A DNA stretch of 13,926 nt from SpSt-77 sp049972045 (GCA_049972045.1 JBMFKS010000079.1:1-13926), one strand, 5' to 3'. Positions 1-7,086 are shown, numbered from the stretch's first letter. Numbers and translations are program-made. Notes: generated by a model not told the origin, from the letters alone.

Positions 1-545
1 TCGGTCGGCAGCCTCTCGGTTGGGCGTGGCCACGATCAGCGCGTCCGCCACGTAGGTGGTGAGCCGGTCGCCGCCCACCCGGGCCTCCAGATGGACCACC
101 CGCCCCAGCGCCCCCGGCCCCACCACCCCGTCGTTCAGGGCGTCCCGCGCGGCCGATCCCCGACGGTCGCCCGCAGCATCATCCGCTCCTCCACCCAGTA
201 CTCCCCCCGCCAGACCCGCTCCAGCACCTCCTCCCACCCGTCCGGCTCCGCTTCGGTGAGAAACCCCATCCGCCCCAGATTCACTCCCAGAATCAGGGTG
301 GGGTGACCGGCGGTGTGGTGGGCAGCCTGCAGGATGGAGCCATCGCCCCCCAGCGTGACCAGCAGGTCCGTGCTGTCCAGGTCCGAGAGGACGGTCTCCT
401 CGTCCAGGGAGTTCGTCTCCCAGACCCGGACCCCCCGTTCCCTCAGCCAGCCACTGATCTCCCGGGCCAGCGAAGCGGCGACCGGGAGACGGGGGTGGAC
501 AAAGAAGCCGACGGTCTTCAGGGGGCGACCCGTTGCCGCAGCCAC
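1..545 (-). CDS. nadK: NAD kinase, 3'-truncated by window edge and frameshifted
   Basis: ATP-NAD kinase, phosphorylating NAD to NADP in the cytoplasm. Seen: GGDGS (residues 66-70), the family's phosphate-binding signature, then GVNLGRMGFLTE (87-98). The start is GTG at 545, supported by GGAGGA nine bases upstream and by a 28-bp overlap with the end of hisS, which suggests translational coupling. The frame hits TGA at 135-137, but the family sequence resumes one frame over as ALNDGVV, then LEARVGGDRLTTYVADALIVATP, so one base appears missing near the C4 run at 158-161 (G4 on the coding strand). After IVATP the expected TGSTAY is absent and the first roughly 20 bases of the window do not match the family. 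Either two lesions inactivate the gene or, more likely, base errors occur at a contig edge. Only about 180 of the usual 270-300 residues are present. Confidence 0.85.
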
Positions 546-1786
546 GAGACCAGTTCCTCCAGAGGGATTTCGGTCTGCTCGCCGGCGGTCATATCCCGCA
601 CCGCCGCCACTCCCCGGGCCAGTTCGTCCTCGCCCAGGATGACGACGTGGCGGGTGCCCCGCTTATCCGCTTCCCGCATCTGGCTCTTCAGCCCCCGCTG
701 ACCGAAAGCCATCCAGACGGCCACTCCGGCCCGGCGGAGTTCATCCGCCAGCCGGACCGCCTCCCGACGGGCGCGGTCCCCCAGATGGGCCAGGAAGACG
801 GTGGGGGCCGGCAGGGGTGGGACCTCCAGTTCCTGCGCCTTCATCACCATGATGATGCGCTCTATCCCGGCGGCCACGCCCACACCGGGGGTCGGCGGGC
901 CGCCCAATGCCTCCGCCAGGCCGTCGTACCGTCCCCCGCCGCAGACGGCGGCCTGCGCGCCGATGCCCGCCGCCCAGACTTCAAAGACCGTCTTGGTGTA
1001 GTAATCCAGCCCCCGCACCAGCCGGTGGTTCAGCGTGTACGGCCGCCCCAGCAGGTCCAGGTACTCCCGCAGTTGGGCAAAGTGGTCGGCGCACTCATCG
1101 CAGAGGTGGTCCGTGATGGGTGGCGCCGCCGCGATGACCGGTTGGCAGACGTCGGCCTTACAGTCCAGCACCCGCAGAGGGTTGCGCGTCAGCCTGCGGC
1201 GGCAGTCCTCGCAGATTTCGCCCCCGTGTCCCTCGTAGTACTCCTTCAGGGCCCGGACGTATCCGGGGCGGCAGCGGGGACAGCCGGTGGAATTCAGTTG
1301 AAAAGAGAGGTCGCGGAAGCCCAGGCCGGCGTAGAGGTCCCAGATGAGGAGCATCACCTCCAGGTCGGCGACGGGGTCCATCTCGCCGAGAATCTCCATG
1401 TTGAACTGGTGGAACTGGCGGAAGCGTCCGGCCTGAGGCCGGTCGTACCGGAAGACGGGGCCGATGGAGTAGAGTTTGACCGGCTGGGGGCGGACGTGCA
1501 TCCCGTTTTCAATGTAGGCGCGGACGACGCCCGCGGTGAACTCCGGCCTCAGGGTCAGAGACTCTCCACCCTTGTCGGTGAAGGTGTACATTTCCTTCTC
1601 CACCACATCGGTGGTGGCGCCGATGCCCCGGGCGAAGAGTTCGGTGGCTTCAAAGATGGGAACGTCTATGCGCTCAAAGCCGGCCTGGCGGGCCAGCCGC
1701 ACGGCAAACTCGGTGACGTACTCCCAGTAGGGTTGCTCCTCGGGCAGGATGTCGTGGGTTCCGGTCGGGCGCTGAAATCGCGGCAT
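518..1786 (-). CDS. hisS: Histidyl-tRNA synthetase
   Basis: Class II aminoacyl-tRNA synthetase that charges tRNA-His with histidine in the cytoplasm. The 422-residue length is normal for the family. Seen: the N-terminal RPTGTHDILPEE; TLRPE (78-82); motif 2, FRYDRPQAGRFRQFHQ (112-127); the histidine-specific LVRGLDYYTKTVFEV (256-270); motif 3, GVGVAAGIERI (301-311); and a C-terminal anticodon-binding domain from about residue 330. The insertion domain between motif 2 and the histidine motif carries CPxC (169/172), CxxC (192/195), C209, C214 and CDEC (229/232), resembling zinc-ribbon pairs. The start is ATG at 1786, preceded five bases upstream by AGGAGG. The frame stays open 15 codons further, to 1831, but that extension is only the translated repeat of the spacer. 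The gene lies downstream of the MFS gene and overlaps nadK. Confidence 0.97.
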   Translation of the reverse strand: MPRFQRPTGTHDILPEEQPYWEYVTEFAVRLARQAGFERIDVPIFEATELFARGIGATTDVVEKEMYTFTDKGGESLTLRPEFTAGVVRAYIENGMHVRPQPVKLYSIGPVFRYDRPQAGRFRQFHQFNMEILGEMDPVADLEVMLLIWDLYAGLGFRDLSFQLNSTGCPRCRPGYVRALKEYYEGHGGEICEDCRRRLTRNPLRVLDCKADVCQPVIAAAPPITDHLCDECADHFAQLREYLDLLGRPYTLNHRLVRGLDYYTKTVFEVWAAGIGAQAAVCGGGRYDGLAEALGGPPTPGVGVAAGIERIIMVMKAQELEVPPLPAPTVFLAHLGDRARREAVRLADELRRAGVAVWMAFGQRGLKSQMREADKRGTRHVVILGEDELARGVAAVRDMTAGEQTEIPLEELVSWLRQRVAP

Positions 1787-1890
1787 CGTCTCCTCCTGAC
1801 CACGGACCACGGACCATTGACGACTGACCATAGACCACGGACCACGGTCGTTCGTGGTCTGTCGTCTGTCGTCGGTCGTCCATCGTCCAA
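1787..1890 (-). repeat. Degenerate GGTCCGTGG / GACGAC short-repeat spacer
   Basis: The whole spacer between the MFS stop and hisS consists of variants of GGTCCGTGGTC, GGTCTATGGTC, GGTCAGTCGTC and GACGACAGACGAC. On the plus strand these read as accacggaccacggacc and similar. Apart from the hisS ribosome-binding site (GGAGGA, 1791-1796) there is no unique sequence. Similar low-complexity spacers are common in Chloroflexota as far as I recall. If transcribed it would form most of the hisS 5' leader. Function unknown. Confidence 0.7.
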
Positions 1891-1896
1891 ATTATA
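1891..1896 (-). promoter_or_regulatory. Possible hisS -10 box spanning the MFS stop codon
   Basis: A perfect TATAAT on the minus strand, preceded by GTG (TGTATAAT), overlaps the TAA stop of the MFS gene. At 17-bp spacing the upstream hexamer is TTCGCC, a poor -35 match (3 of 6). It would give hisS its own transcript with a leader of about 100 nt made of the spacer repeat. The position and the perfect -10 are seen; promoter activity is inferred. Confidence 0.35.
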
Positions 1897-3157
1897 CACC
1901 GTTTTGAGTAATTGGCGAAGGATGGAGCGGGTCGGCGCGGGGCAGGAGGCGGGCCGTGGCCAGGCCGGCCAGGGCGAAGAGGGTGGCGGCGCCCAGGAAG
2001 GGCATCCGCAGCCCGCCGGCCACGGCCAGCGCCGTGCTGAGCATCGGCCCGACGGCGTTGGCGACAGAGGTGACGGTGGACTCCACACCGTAGACGGTGC
2101 CCTGGCGGCCGGGCGGAGCCAGGGCCGCCAGCGTTGCGCTGAGCGCGGTAATCGTACCGCCCATCACGAACCCTGAGCCGGCCTGCAAGAGGGTGAGCGT
2201 GGAGACATCCCGGACGAAGTATTGGGGGATATGGAGGGTCGCCGAGCCCAGCGCACAGAGCATGAGCACCCGCCGCTCCCCCCAGCGGTCGCTCAGGCGG
2301 CCCAGGAGGATGGCCCCGGCGGCCCCGGCGGCGGAATTGGCCCCCTGGACCAGTCCGGAGAGGGTGGCCGCCGCCCCGGCGGGCGCCAGCGACTGGACCA
2401 CCAGGGGCATCATCGGCGAGAGCGCCCGAGCCGCCAGCCGCATCAGAAACCGGATGCCCAGGACGCTGACCAGCGGCAGGGAGGAGAAGACCAGGTGCAG
2501 GTTGCTCCAGAGCGTCGTCCCTACCGACTTCTCACTCCGGGGAGGGGGTGAAAAGTCCTCGTGGACCCGGAAGGCCACCATTAGCCCACCCGCCAGCAGG
2601 AGTGCGCTGGTCGTCAGGAAGGTGGCGTGGAAGCCCAGTTGGTCGGCGATGAAGCCGCCCAGCAGGGGGCCGATGGAACTGCCCAGGTAGATGGCCATCT
2701 GCAGAAGCCCCATCGCGTAGCCGACCCGGTCCCGGGGGGCCGTGCTGGCCACCAGCGTGTTGGCTGCCGCCACAGTGCCCGTCAGCATCCCCTGGAGGGC
2801 CCGCAGCAGGGCCAGTTGGGGAGCACGCTGGGCCAGGGACATCAGCCCGATGACCAGCGCCCCACCGAACATCGCCCGCTCCACCATCGGCTTCCGCCCA
2901 TACCGGTCGGCCAGGGAGCCCCAGATGGGGGCCATCACCGCCATCGTGACGGCGTGGGCGGAGAAAATCATCCCCGACCAGAACTTCACCGCGTCCGGTG
3001 AGGTGACCCCGAGTTTCTGGACGTAGAAAGGGAGGATGGGCAATAGAGAAGAGAAACCAATGATGGAGGCGAATTCGGCGAACCAGATCGCCCAGAGATT
3101 CTGCTGCCAGGATGGAGATGAAGTGATGGAGTTCCCAGTTCGCTTGACCATAGGCAC
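1892..3157 (-). CDS. MFS transporter, drug:H+ antiporter-like
   Basis: A 421-residue inner-membrane transporter of the major facilitator superfamily. Seen: about twelve hydrophobic segments in two halves; the loop 2-3 signature GSLADRYGRKPM (80-91); a degenerate copy of it in the second half (GRLSDRWGERR); and GSSIGPLLGG (159-168), resembling motif C of the efflux antiporters. This places it near the DHA1/TetA-like exporters, but the substrate cannot be named. The frame opens with GTG at 3157; an in-frame ATG lies two codons later at 3151. AAAGGAG lies about twelve bases before the GTG, but it falls inside the promoter spacer, so the message may be leaderless. The gene reads towards hisS on the same strand, 105 bp away. 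Confidence 0.9.
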   Translation of the reverse strand: MPMVKRTGNSITSSPSWQQNLWAIWFAEFASIIGFSSLLPILPFYVQKLGVTSPDAVKFWSGMIFSAHAVTMAVMAPIWGSLADRYGRKPMVERAMFGGALVIGLMSLAQRAPQLALLRALQGMLTGTVAAANTLVASTAPRDRVGYAMGLLQMAIYLGSSIGPLLGGFIADQLGFHATFLTTSALLLAGGLMVAFRVHEDFSPPPRSEKSVGTTLWSNLHLVFSSLPLVSVLGIRFLMRLAARALSPMMPLVVQSLAPAGAAATLSGLVQGANSAAGAAGAILLGRLSDRWGERRVLMLCALGSATLHIPQYFVRDVSTLTLLQAGSGFVMGGTITALSATLAALAPPGRQGTVYGVESTVTSVANAVGPMLSTALAVAGGLRMPFLGAATLFALAGLATARLLPRADPLHPSPITQNGV

Positions 3158-3162
3158 GGGGG

Positions 3163-3190
3163 ATTATATCTCCTTTCTGCCGATGGTCAA
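3163..3190 (-). promoter_or_regulatory. Sigma-70-type promoter of the MFS gene, possibly leaderless
   Basis: On the minus strand TTGACC (3190-3185), a 16-bp spacer and TATAAT (3168-3163) form a near-consensus housekeeping promoter. Transcription would begin at about 3156, within a few bases of the GTG (3157) and ATG (3151) start codons. A second TTGACC lies 23 bp further upstream (3213-3208) and could be an operator repeat or an alternative -35. Confidence 0.6.
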
Positions 3191-3309
3191 CCTTCTGCGC
3201 GTTCATTGGTCAATTCGCCGCCTCTGTGGTAAAATTTAGTAACAGCTTAGTGGTTAGTCAAGTTTATCGAATTGCCGACGCGGCCAGGGGCCCATGGAGG
3301 CCACAAGGC

Positions 3310-3337
3310 GTAGGGCAACTGCTCGCAGTTGCCCTAC
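3310..3337. repeat. Perfect 13-bp inverted repeat (GTAGGGCAACTGC)
   Basis: Arms GTAGGGCAACTGC (3310-3322) and its exact reverse complement (3325-3337) flank a 2-base centre. It would form a hairpin or cruciform on either strand. No T-run follows, so it is not a classical terminator. It looks like a REP-type dispersed palindrome. Confidence 0.85.
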
Positions 3338-3399
3338 TGGAGGGCGCAAAGACCCACAAAAGTGCTGTTGACAAACCATTAGCCATTCTGCGCCGACTG

Positions 3400-3503
3400 A
3401 AGGGCCACGCCGAGCCCCGAGGGGCCGACGCCCGGCGCGCAGCGCCCAGGGAGGCCGATTTCCAATCGGCGAGTTTCTGACGAAGGGCCACGCCCCGAGG
3501 GGC
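3400..3503. repeat. Nested palindromes with a 12-bp direct repeat
   Basis: The direct repeat AAGGGCCACGCC occurs at 3400-3411 and 3483-3494, each followed within a few bases by the palindrome GCCCC-GA-GGGGC (3414-3425 and 3492-3503). Between them lie GGCGC-GCA-GCGCC and the hairpin GCCGATT-TCC-AATCGGC (3454-3470). The last resembles a palindrome I recall as frequent in Chloroflexota intergenic DNA. The right edge runs into GGGAGAGGGG (about 3513-3522), the usual end of a CCCTCTCCC-type element. Confidence 0.7.
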
Positions 3504-3627
3504 TCGCTCTGAGGGAGAGGGGTAAGAGAAACAATGCGGATGCAGAAAGTGTCAACCACTGATGAACCGTCCCGGCGAGAATGACCGAAATCACATTTTC
3601 CTCAAGACCCGCGTCCAAAGGAGAAAC

Positions 3628-4023
3628 ATGGCAACCCTATACGGAAGTATCGGCAAGTCTGTCAGGGCGCAGAGAGCGGAACCCAGTCCGGCCGACAAGG
3701 TTCAAGACTACCTGAGCCGCGTGGCTGCCCACATTCCAGGCGAAGTGATCACGGTGTACTTGTTGGGCAAGGCTATGGCTCCCAACGAGCCCGTGCTGGG
3801 CATCTGGGGTGTCGCCTGCTGGGTGATCGCCCTCGTCTTGAGATGGTGGGGCACTGAGGGGCCTGGAAAGGTCTTGAATGTCGTCCTGACCACCCTCGCG
3901 TTTCCCATCTGGACGATGGCTGTGGGTGGAACGATTCTGGGGTTCACTTTCGGTGCGCAGATTTCCACCCTGGTTGTACTGGCGTTCGCCGTGCTGGCCG
4001 GCGCCCTGTACAACAACCAGTAG
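3628..4023 (+). CDS. Small multi-pass membrane protein of unknown function
   Basis: A 131-residue protein that I do not recognise as a named family. The start is ATG at 3628, with AAAGGAG four bases upstream; the frame is open from 3562, but the extra 22 codons have no ribosome-binding site. The N-terminal third is polar, with an amphipathic stretch, DKVQDYLSRVAAHIPGEV, then ITVYLLGKAM. Three hydrophobic segments follow at about 56-73, 84-103 and 111-128, and the protein ends YNNQ. The IPxEVxxxYL pattern before the helices recalls small uncharacterised bacterial membrane proteins, but no function follows from that. Only 35 bp separate it from the thiol oxidoreductase-isomerase gene, so the two are probably co-transcribed. 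Confidence 0.8.
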   Translation: MATLYGSIGKSVRAQRAEPSPADKVQDYLSRVAAHIPGEVITVYLLGKAMAPNEPVLGIWGVACWVIALVLRWWGTEGPGKVLNVVLTTLAFPIWTMAVGGTILGFTFGAQISTLVVLAFAVLAGALYNNQ

Positions 4024-4058
4024 CGGCCCCGGGCGCATCCCTCTGAAGGGGTTTACAG

Positions 4059-5315
4059 ATGGCCGGAATACGAAGGCTGAATGCTCCCATTTTCCTGGCT
4101 GTAGTTCTGAGCCTGCTGGCGGGCTGTCAAAAGGCAACGACGCCGACCAGCAACGTGCCTACCGTTCCCTCCACGGTCGCTCCCACCGTCACGCTCGCCA
4201 CGCCCCCCACGGCCGCCACCTGCCGGGCCGTCCCCTCCATCTTCGCCTCCCTGCCCGCGCCGGACGTCCCACCGGTCACCGACGTGGATTGGATTCGTGG
4301 CCCGGTAGACGCGCTGGTCACGCTGATAGAGTACTCGGACTTCCAGTGACCGGGATGTGCAGGGGCGGAGCCCCTGCTGGCGTTTCTGGAAGAAACGCAC
4401 AAAGAGAATCTAAGGGTCGTTTATCGCCATTTCCCGCTCATCAGCATCCACGATAAGGCCCAGATCACCGCCGAGGCCGCCGAAGCCGCCGGGGCCCAGG
4501 GCAAGTTCTGGGAGATGCACAACCTGCTCTTCCAGCGGCAACGGGAGTGGGCCGGTCTCCCCGCCGACCAGATGCCCCAGGTTCTAACGGGCTACGCGCG
4601 GGAACTGGGGCTGGATGGGGAACAATTCCGCCGGGACCTGGACGCCCATACCTATCAGGCGAAAGTGATGGGGCAGTATCAGGAAGCGGTCAAGATGGGT
4701 TTACCGGGCACACCCTCGTTCATCGTGAACGGTCGGATGTATCCTACCGACCAGTGGGGGATTTCCTATCAAGGCCTGAACGCTCTGATCAGCCTGGCGT
4801 TGCTGGAGCCCCGCCTCTACAGCGCGCCGCCCGCTTTCCAGATTGACCCTATCCGCCGGTACGTCGCTACCATCCGCACACCCAAGGGGGAAATTGCGAT
4901 AGAACTCTACGCGGCCCAGGCGCCGCTCAACGTCAACAGTTTTATCTTTTTGGCCCGGGAGGGCTGGTACAACGGAACCACGTTCTTCCGCGTCATACCG
5001 AACTTCGTCGTCCAGGCGGGCGACCCGACGGGGACGGCCGCCGGAACCCCCGGCTTCCAGTGCGACGACGAAATCGGCGACCTAAAGTTTGATGCCGCCG
5101 GCGTCGTGGGTATCGCCAATGCCGGCCCCAACACCGGCAGCAGCCAGTTCTTCATCACCCTGGCCCCCCAACCCGACCTGGACGGGCACTACACCATTAT
5201 CGGGAAAGTGGTGAAGGGTCTGGAGATTCTCCAGGCGCTGCCGGAGCGAAACCCTGCCGACCCGACCGCGCCGCCGGGGCTCCTGATTGAGGGGGTGCAG
5301 ATAGAGGAGCATTAA
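4059..5315 (+). CDS. Lipoprotein DsbA-like/cyclophilin fusion, probable selenoprotein (in-frame TGA = Sec97)
   Basis: A 418-residue envelope lipoprotein if TGA at 4347-4349 is read through. Residues 1-23 are a lipoprotein signal with lipobox LAGC (Cys23), followed by a Thr/Pro-rich linker. The thioredoxin-fold domain (about 75-255) has VTLIEYSDFQ, then TGA-Pro-Gly-Cys (97-100), then LRVVYRHFPL, and the cis-proline motif GTPSF (Pro219). Family members read DFQ-CPxC here, and the spacing from the TGA to VVYRHFPL (24 residues) fits with no gap, so TGA replaces the nucleophilic Cys. The C-terminal domain (about 268-418) is a cyclophilin-type peptidyl-prolyl isomerase with FFRVIPNFVVQAGD (catalytic Arg311) and GSSQFF (360-365). 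The frame is open for 966 bases after the TGA. AAGGGG lies seven bases before the ATG. The likely role is thiol redox and prolyl folding of exported proteins. A nonsense mutation or base error is the alternative. Confidence 0.82.
4347..4377 (+). promoter_or_regulatory. Sec codon with putative bacterial SECIS hairpin
   Basis: TGA (4347-4349) is followed after nine bases by a perfect 8-bp stem, GCAGGGGC (4359-4366) and GCCCCTGC (4370-4377), with loop GGA (4367-4369). Bacterial SECIS elements recognised by SelB sit just behind the UGA inside the coding region. As I recall, the loop begins about 16-37 nt from the UGA, with a G in its first two positions and a stem of 4-16 bp. Here the distance is 17 nt and the loop starts GG. 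The same bases encode the expected active-site region, so both constraints are met. G-rich palindromes are common in this genome, so the hairpin alone would not be proof. Confidence 0.65.
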
Positions 5316-5480
5316 AGCCCGAAGGGCCTCGCTGGATGAGCCCGGACGTTTTGCAACTTGAGTCGGCACCTGGGCAGCCAGCCGCCTCCGCGCTGTCCTT
5401 AATGCTACAACCGCACCTGGCCTCCAGGTGGGGCCACAACCCAGCCTGGAATCCCTTCAGAGCAAAAGGGGTGACACGGA
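5316..5480. other. Intergenic region with two short hairpins
   Basis: 165 bp separate the isomerase stop from the PrsW-like gene. GCCC-GAA-GGGC (5317-5327) follows the stop immediately, and CACCTGG-CCT-CCAGGTG (5414-5430) lies mid-way. Neither is followed by a T-run, so neither is a convincing intrinsic terminator. AAAAGGGG (5464-5471) is the ribosome-binding site for the next gene. No promoter stands out. Confidence 0.5.
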
Positions 5481-6689
5481 ATGGCCCTGTCAAACGACAC
5501 TCCCCATCGACGTCCCTTCGCTCAACTTCTGGGGTTGTTGAGCACCCTGGCGGGCATCATGGTTGCCGCCGGTGGCGTAGTACTGGCTATCCTGCTGGTT
5601 CTCAGTACTGAACTCCGGGATAGCGAGACGGGCATCAGCGGGGCAGTCCTCTCCCAGGCTATCGCAGTGGGGGGACTGGGCCTGTGTCTTGGGGCCATCC
5701 TGATCGCCGAGGGAATACGGAGGCGGCGGGGCACCCCCTCGGCCACTTTCTATCCCCGGTGGTCCGGCTGGCTCTGGCTGGCTTTCGCTCTCTTTCTGGT
5801 CGCCGGAACGGTGGCTTCACTACTGGGCCCCCCACCGCTCCTGATGGCCTTCCTCCATACGCTGACCCTGCTCCTTCTGCCGGCTCTGGTCCTTACTCTC
5901 GTTGGACATGGGTTGCGCGGGCGCGGCGTCTCCTGGTCGGACGTGAACAGTGGGTTGCTGGCTGGAGCGCTTGCGGGCACGGGCATCGCTCTGGTGGTAG
6001 AGGTCATGATGGTGGTCTTCCTGGCCATCGGCCTGTTCGCGCTGGGCCTGCTCCCTCAGGAATGGCTCCGGCAGGCACCGCAGGTCCTCGCTACCGGCGA
6101 AATTCCTTCTCTCACCAAGATTGAGGACCTGCTGGATGGGCTCACACCGTCGCTGGTTCTTATCGGCCTGCTGGTTGTCGGTGGCCTGGTGCCGCTGATA
6201 GAAGAGGTCACCAAGACGCTGGGGGTCGGGCTGGCCGGCGCCTGGCTCCGTCCTTCTCCGGCCCGGGCTTTTCTGCTGGGCGTGGCCTCCGGTGCGGGGT
6301 TCGCCCTGGCAGAGAATATACTCAACGGCTTCTTCGTCGGCCCGACCTGGGGGCCGGGGGTACTGGCCCGCCTGGCGGCGACGGTGATGCACTGCGCTAC
6401 CGGCGGCCTGATGGGCTGGGGGTGGGGCCAGTGGTGGACCGGACGACCATGGCGACTCCCGCTGGCCTTCGTGGGCGCCGTGACGCTCCACAGTCTGTGG
6501 AACTCCTGCGCGGCCGGGCTGGTCCTGCTGGGCCTGTCGGTTCTAACCCGGGCCGACGACCTGGTATGGACGGGGGTGGCGGGCCTCCTGATGCTGACCC
6601 TGCTGGGCCTGCTGTTCCTGCTGGCCTGTGCGGTCGCAGCCGCCCTCCTCTGGGCCAGCCACCGCCTGGGCCGCTCCTCTTCTGCCTGA
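5481..6689 (+). CDS. PrsW-like intramembrane protease family protein
   Basis: A 402-residue multi-pass membrane protein with roughly nine to eleven hydrophobic segments. The C-terminal half carries the spaced motifs of the PrsW/M82 (CPBP-related) group: EExxK at 241-245 (EEVTK), GFALAEN at 273-279, MHCATGG with His304, and LHSLWN with His337 (336-341). These residues sit at membrane faces and form the proposed active site. PrsW in Bacillus cleaves an anti-sigma factor; the substrate here is unknown. The N-terminal half (1-200) is a hydrophobic, low-similarity extension. The start is ATG at 5481, with AAAAGGGG nine bases before it. It is the first gene of a four-gene cluster: the next start follows 24 bases after its stop. 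Confidence 0.85.
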   Translation: MALSNDTPHRRPFAQLLGLLSTLAGIMVAAGGVVLAILLVLSTELRDSETGISGAVLSQAIAVGGLGLCLGAILIAEGIRRRRGTPSATFYPRWSGWLWLAFALFLVAGTVASLLGPPPLLMAFLHTLTLLLLPALVLTLVGHGLRGRGVSWSDVNSGLLAGALAGTGIALVVEVMMVVFLAIGLFALGLLPQEWLRQAPQVLATGEIPSLTKIEDLLDGLTPSLVLIGLLVVGGLVPLIEEVTKTLGVGLAGAWLRPSPARAFLLGVASGAGFALAENILNGFFVGPTWGPGVLARLAATVMHCATGGLMGWGWGQWWTGRPWRLPLAFVGAVTLHSLWNSCAAGLVLLGLSVLTRADDLVWTGVAGLLMLTLLGLLFLLACAVAAALLWASHRLGRSSSA

Positions 6690-6713
6690 TGCCTTCTGTT
6701 TCCGTTTCACGCC

Positions 6714-7079
6714 ATGGCCCGCTGGCTTTCCATCCACAACCGCACGCGCGGCACGACCCTCCCGGTCCGGGCGCGGTGGTGTGCATCCTTCCTGTGCCGC
6801 CTGCGCGGGCTGACCTTCCGCCGGCGACTGCGGCCGGGGGAGGCCCTGCTGTTGGCGGGGGCGCGGGAGAACCGCGCGGAGACGGCCATCCATATGCTCT
6901 TCGTCTTTTTCCCCATCGCCGCCATCTGGCTGGACCGGACGGGGCGGGTGGTGGACGCCGTTCTGGCCCGCCCGTTCCGGCCATTCTACGCCCCGCGCGC
7001 CCCGGCCCGGGATGTTCTGGAGGGGCCGCCGGAACTGTTGCGGGAGGTATCGGTGGGAGACCTCCTGGAGTTTGGGTGA
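6714..7079 (+). CDS. DUF192 family protein
   Basis: A 121-residue protein matching the DUF192 pattern. Seen: an N-terminal variable part; CRLRGLTFRRRLRPGEALLL (28-47); IHMLFVFFPIAAIWLDRTG (59-77), in which the usual family HMxFMxFPIDxxxLD becomes HMLFVFFPIAAIWLD; then VVDAVLARPFRPFYAP, AxDVLE and a closing VGDLLEF. The family has no established biochemical role. Here the protein lacks the signal peptide often present and is probably cytoplasmic, although the hydrophobic block might lie at the membrane. There is no clear ribosome-binding site before ATG at 6714. Its 24-base distance from the PrsW-like stop and 7-base distance to the next start suggest translational coupling. Confidence 0.85.
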   Translation: MARWLSIHNRTRGTTLPVRARWCASFLCRLRGLTFRRRLRPGEALLLAGARENRAETAIHMLFVFFPIAAIWLDRTGRVVDAVLARPFRPFYAPRAPARDVLEGPPELLREVSVGDLLEFG

Positions 7080-7086
7080 TTTGCCC

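Larger units (their letters stand above)
3191..3627. other. Gene-free, repeat-rich intergenic region
   Basis: About 440 bp between the divergent MFS gene and the next plus-strand gene. No credible gene: the open frames here are translations of palindromic repeats. A weak plus-strand promoter candidate is TTGGTC (3206-3211), 18 bp, TAAAAT. The stretch from about 3286 to 3535 is a nest of short inverted repeats, listed separately. The ribosome-binding site AAAGGAG (3617-3623) for the downstream gene ends the region. Confidence 0.6.

Noticed and set aside
1787..1890. T-box riboswitch before hisS
   Set aside because: No T-box-like conserved sequence or terminator is present; the spacer is a short degenerate repeat.
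533..2176. Long plus-strand open frame opposite hisS and the MFS gene
   Set aside because: It is antisense to a clear HisRS and a clear transporter and includes the translated spacer repeat.
3226..3480. 84-codon open frame in the intergenic region
   Set aside because: Its translation is that of the palindromic repeats, with no ribosome-binding site or family features.
4347..4349. Reassigned TGA (for example to Trp or Gly)
   Set aside because: TGA ends hisS, the PrsW-like, DUF192 and DUF2085 genes at sensible places, so it is a stop in this genome.
4515..5315. A separate gene starting at ATG 4515 encoding an isomerase
   Set aside because: It is in the same frame as the lipoprotein start and begins in the middle of the thioredoxin-fold domain, with no ribosome-binding site. 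It is the 3' part of the TGA-containing gene.
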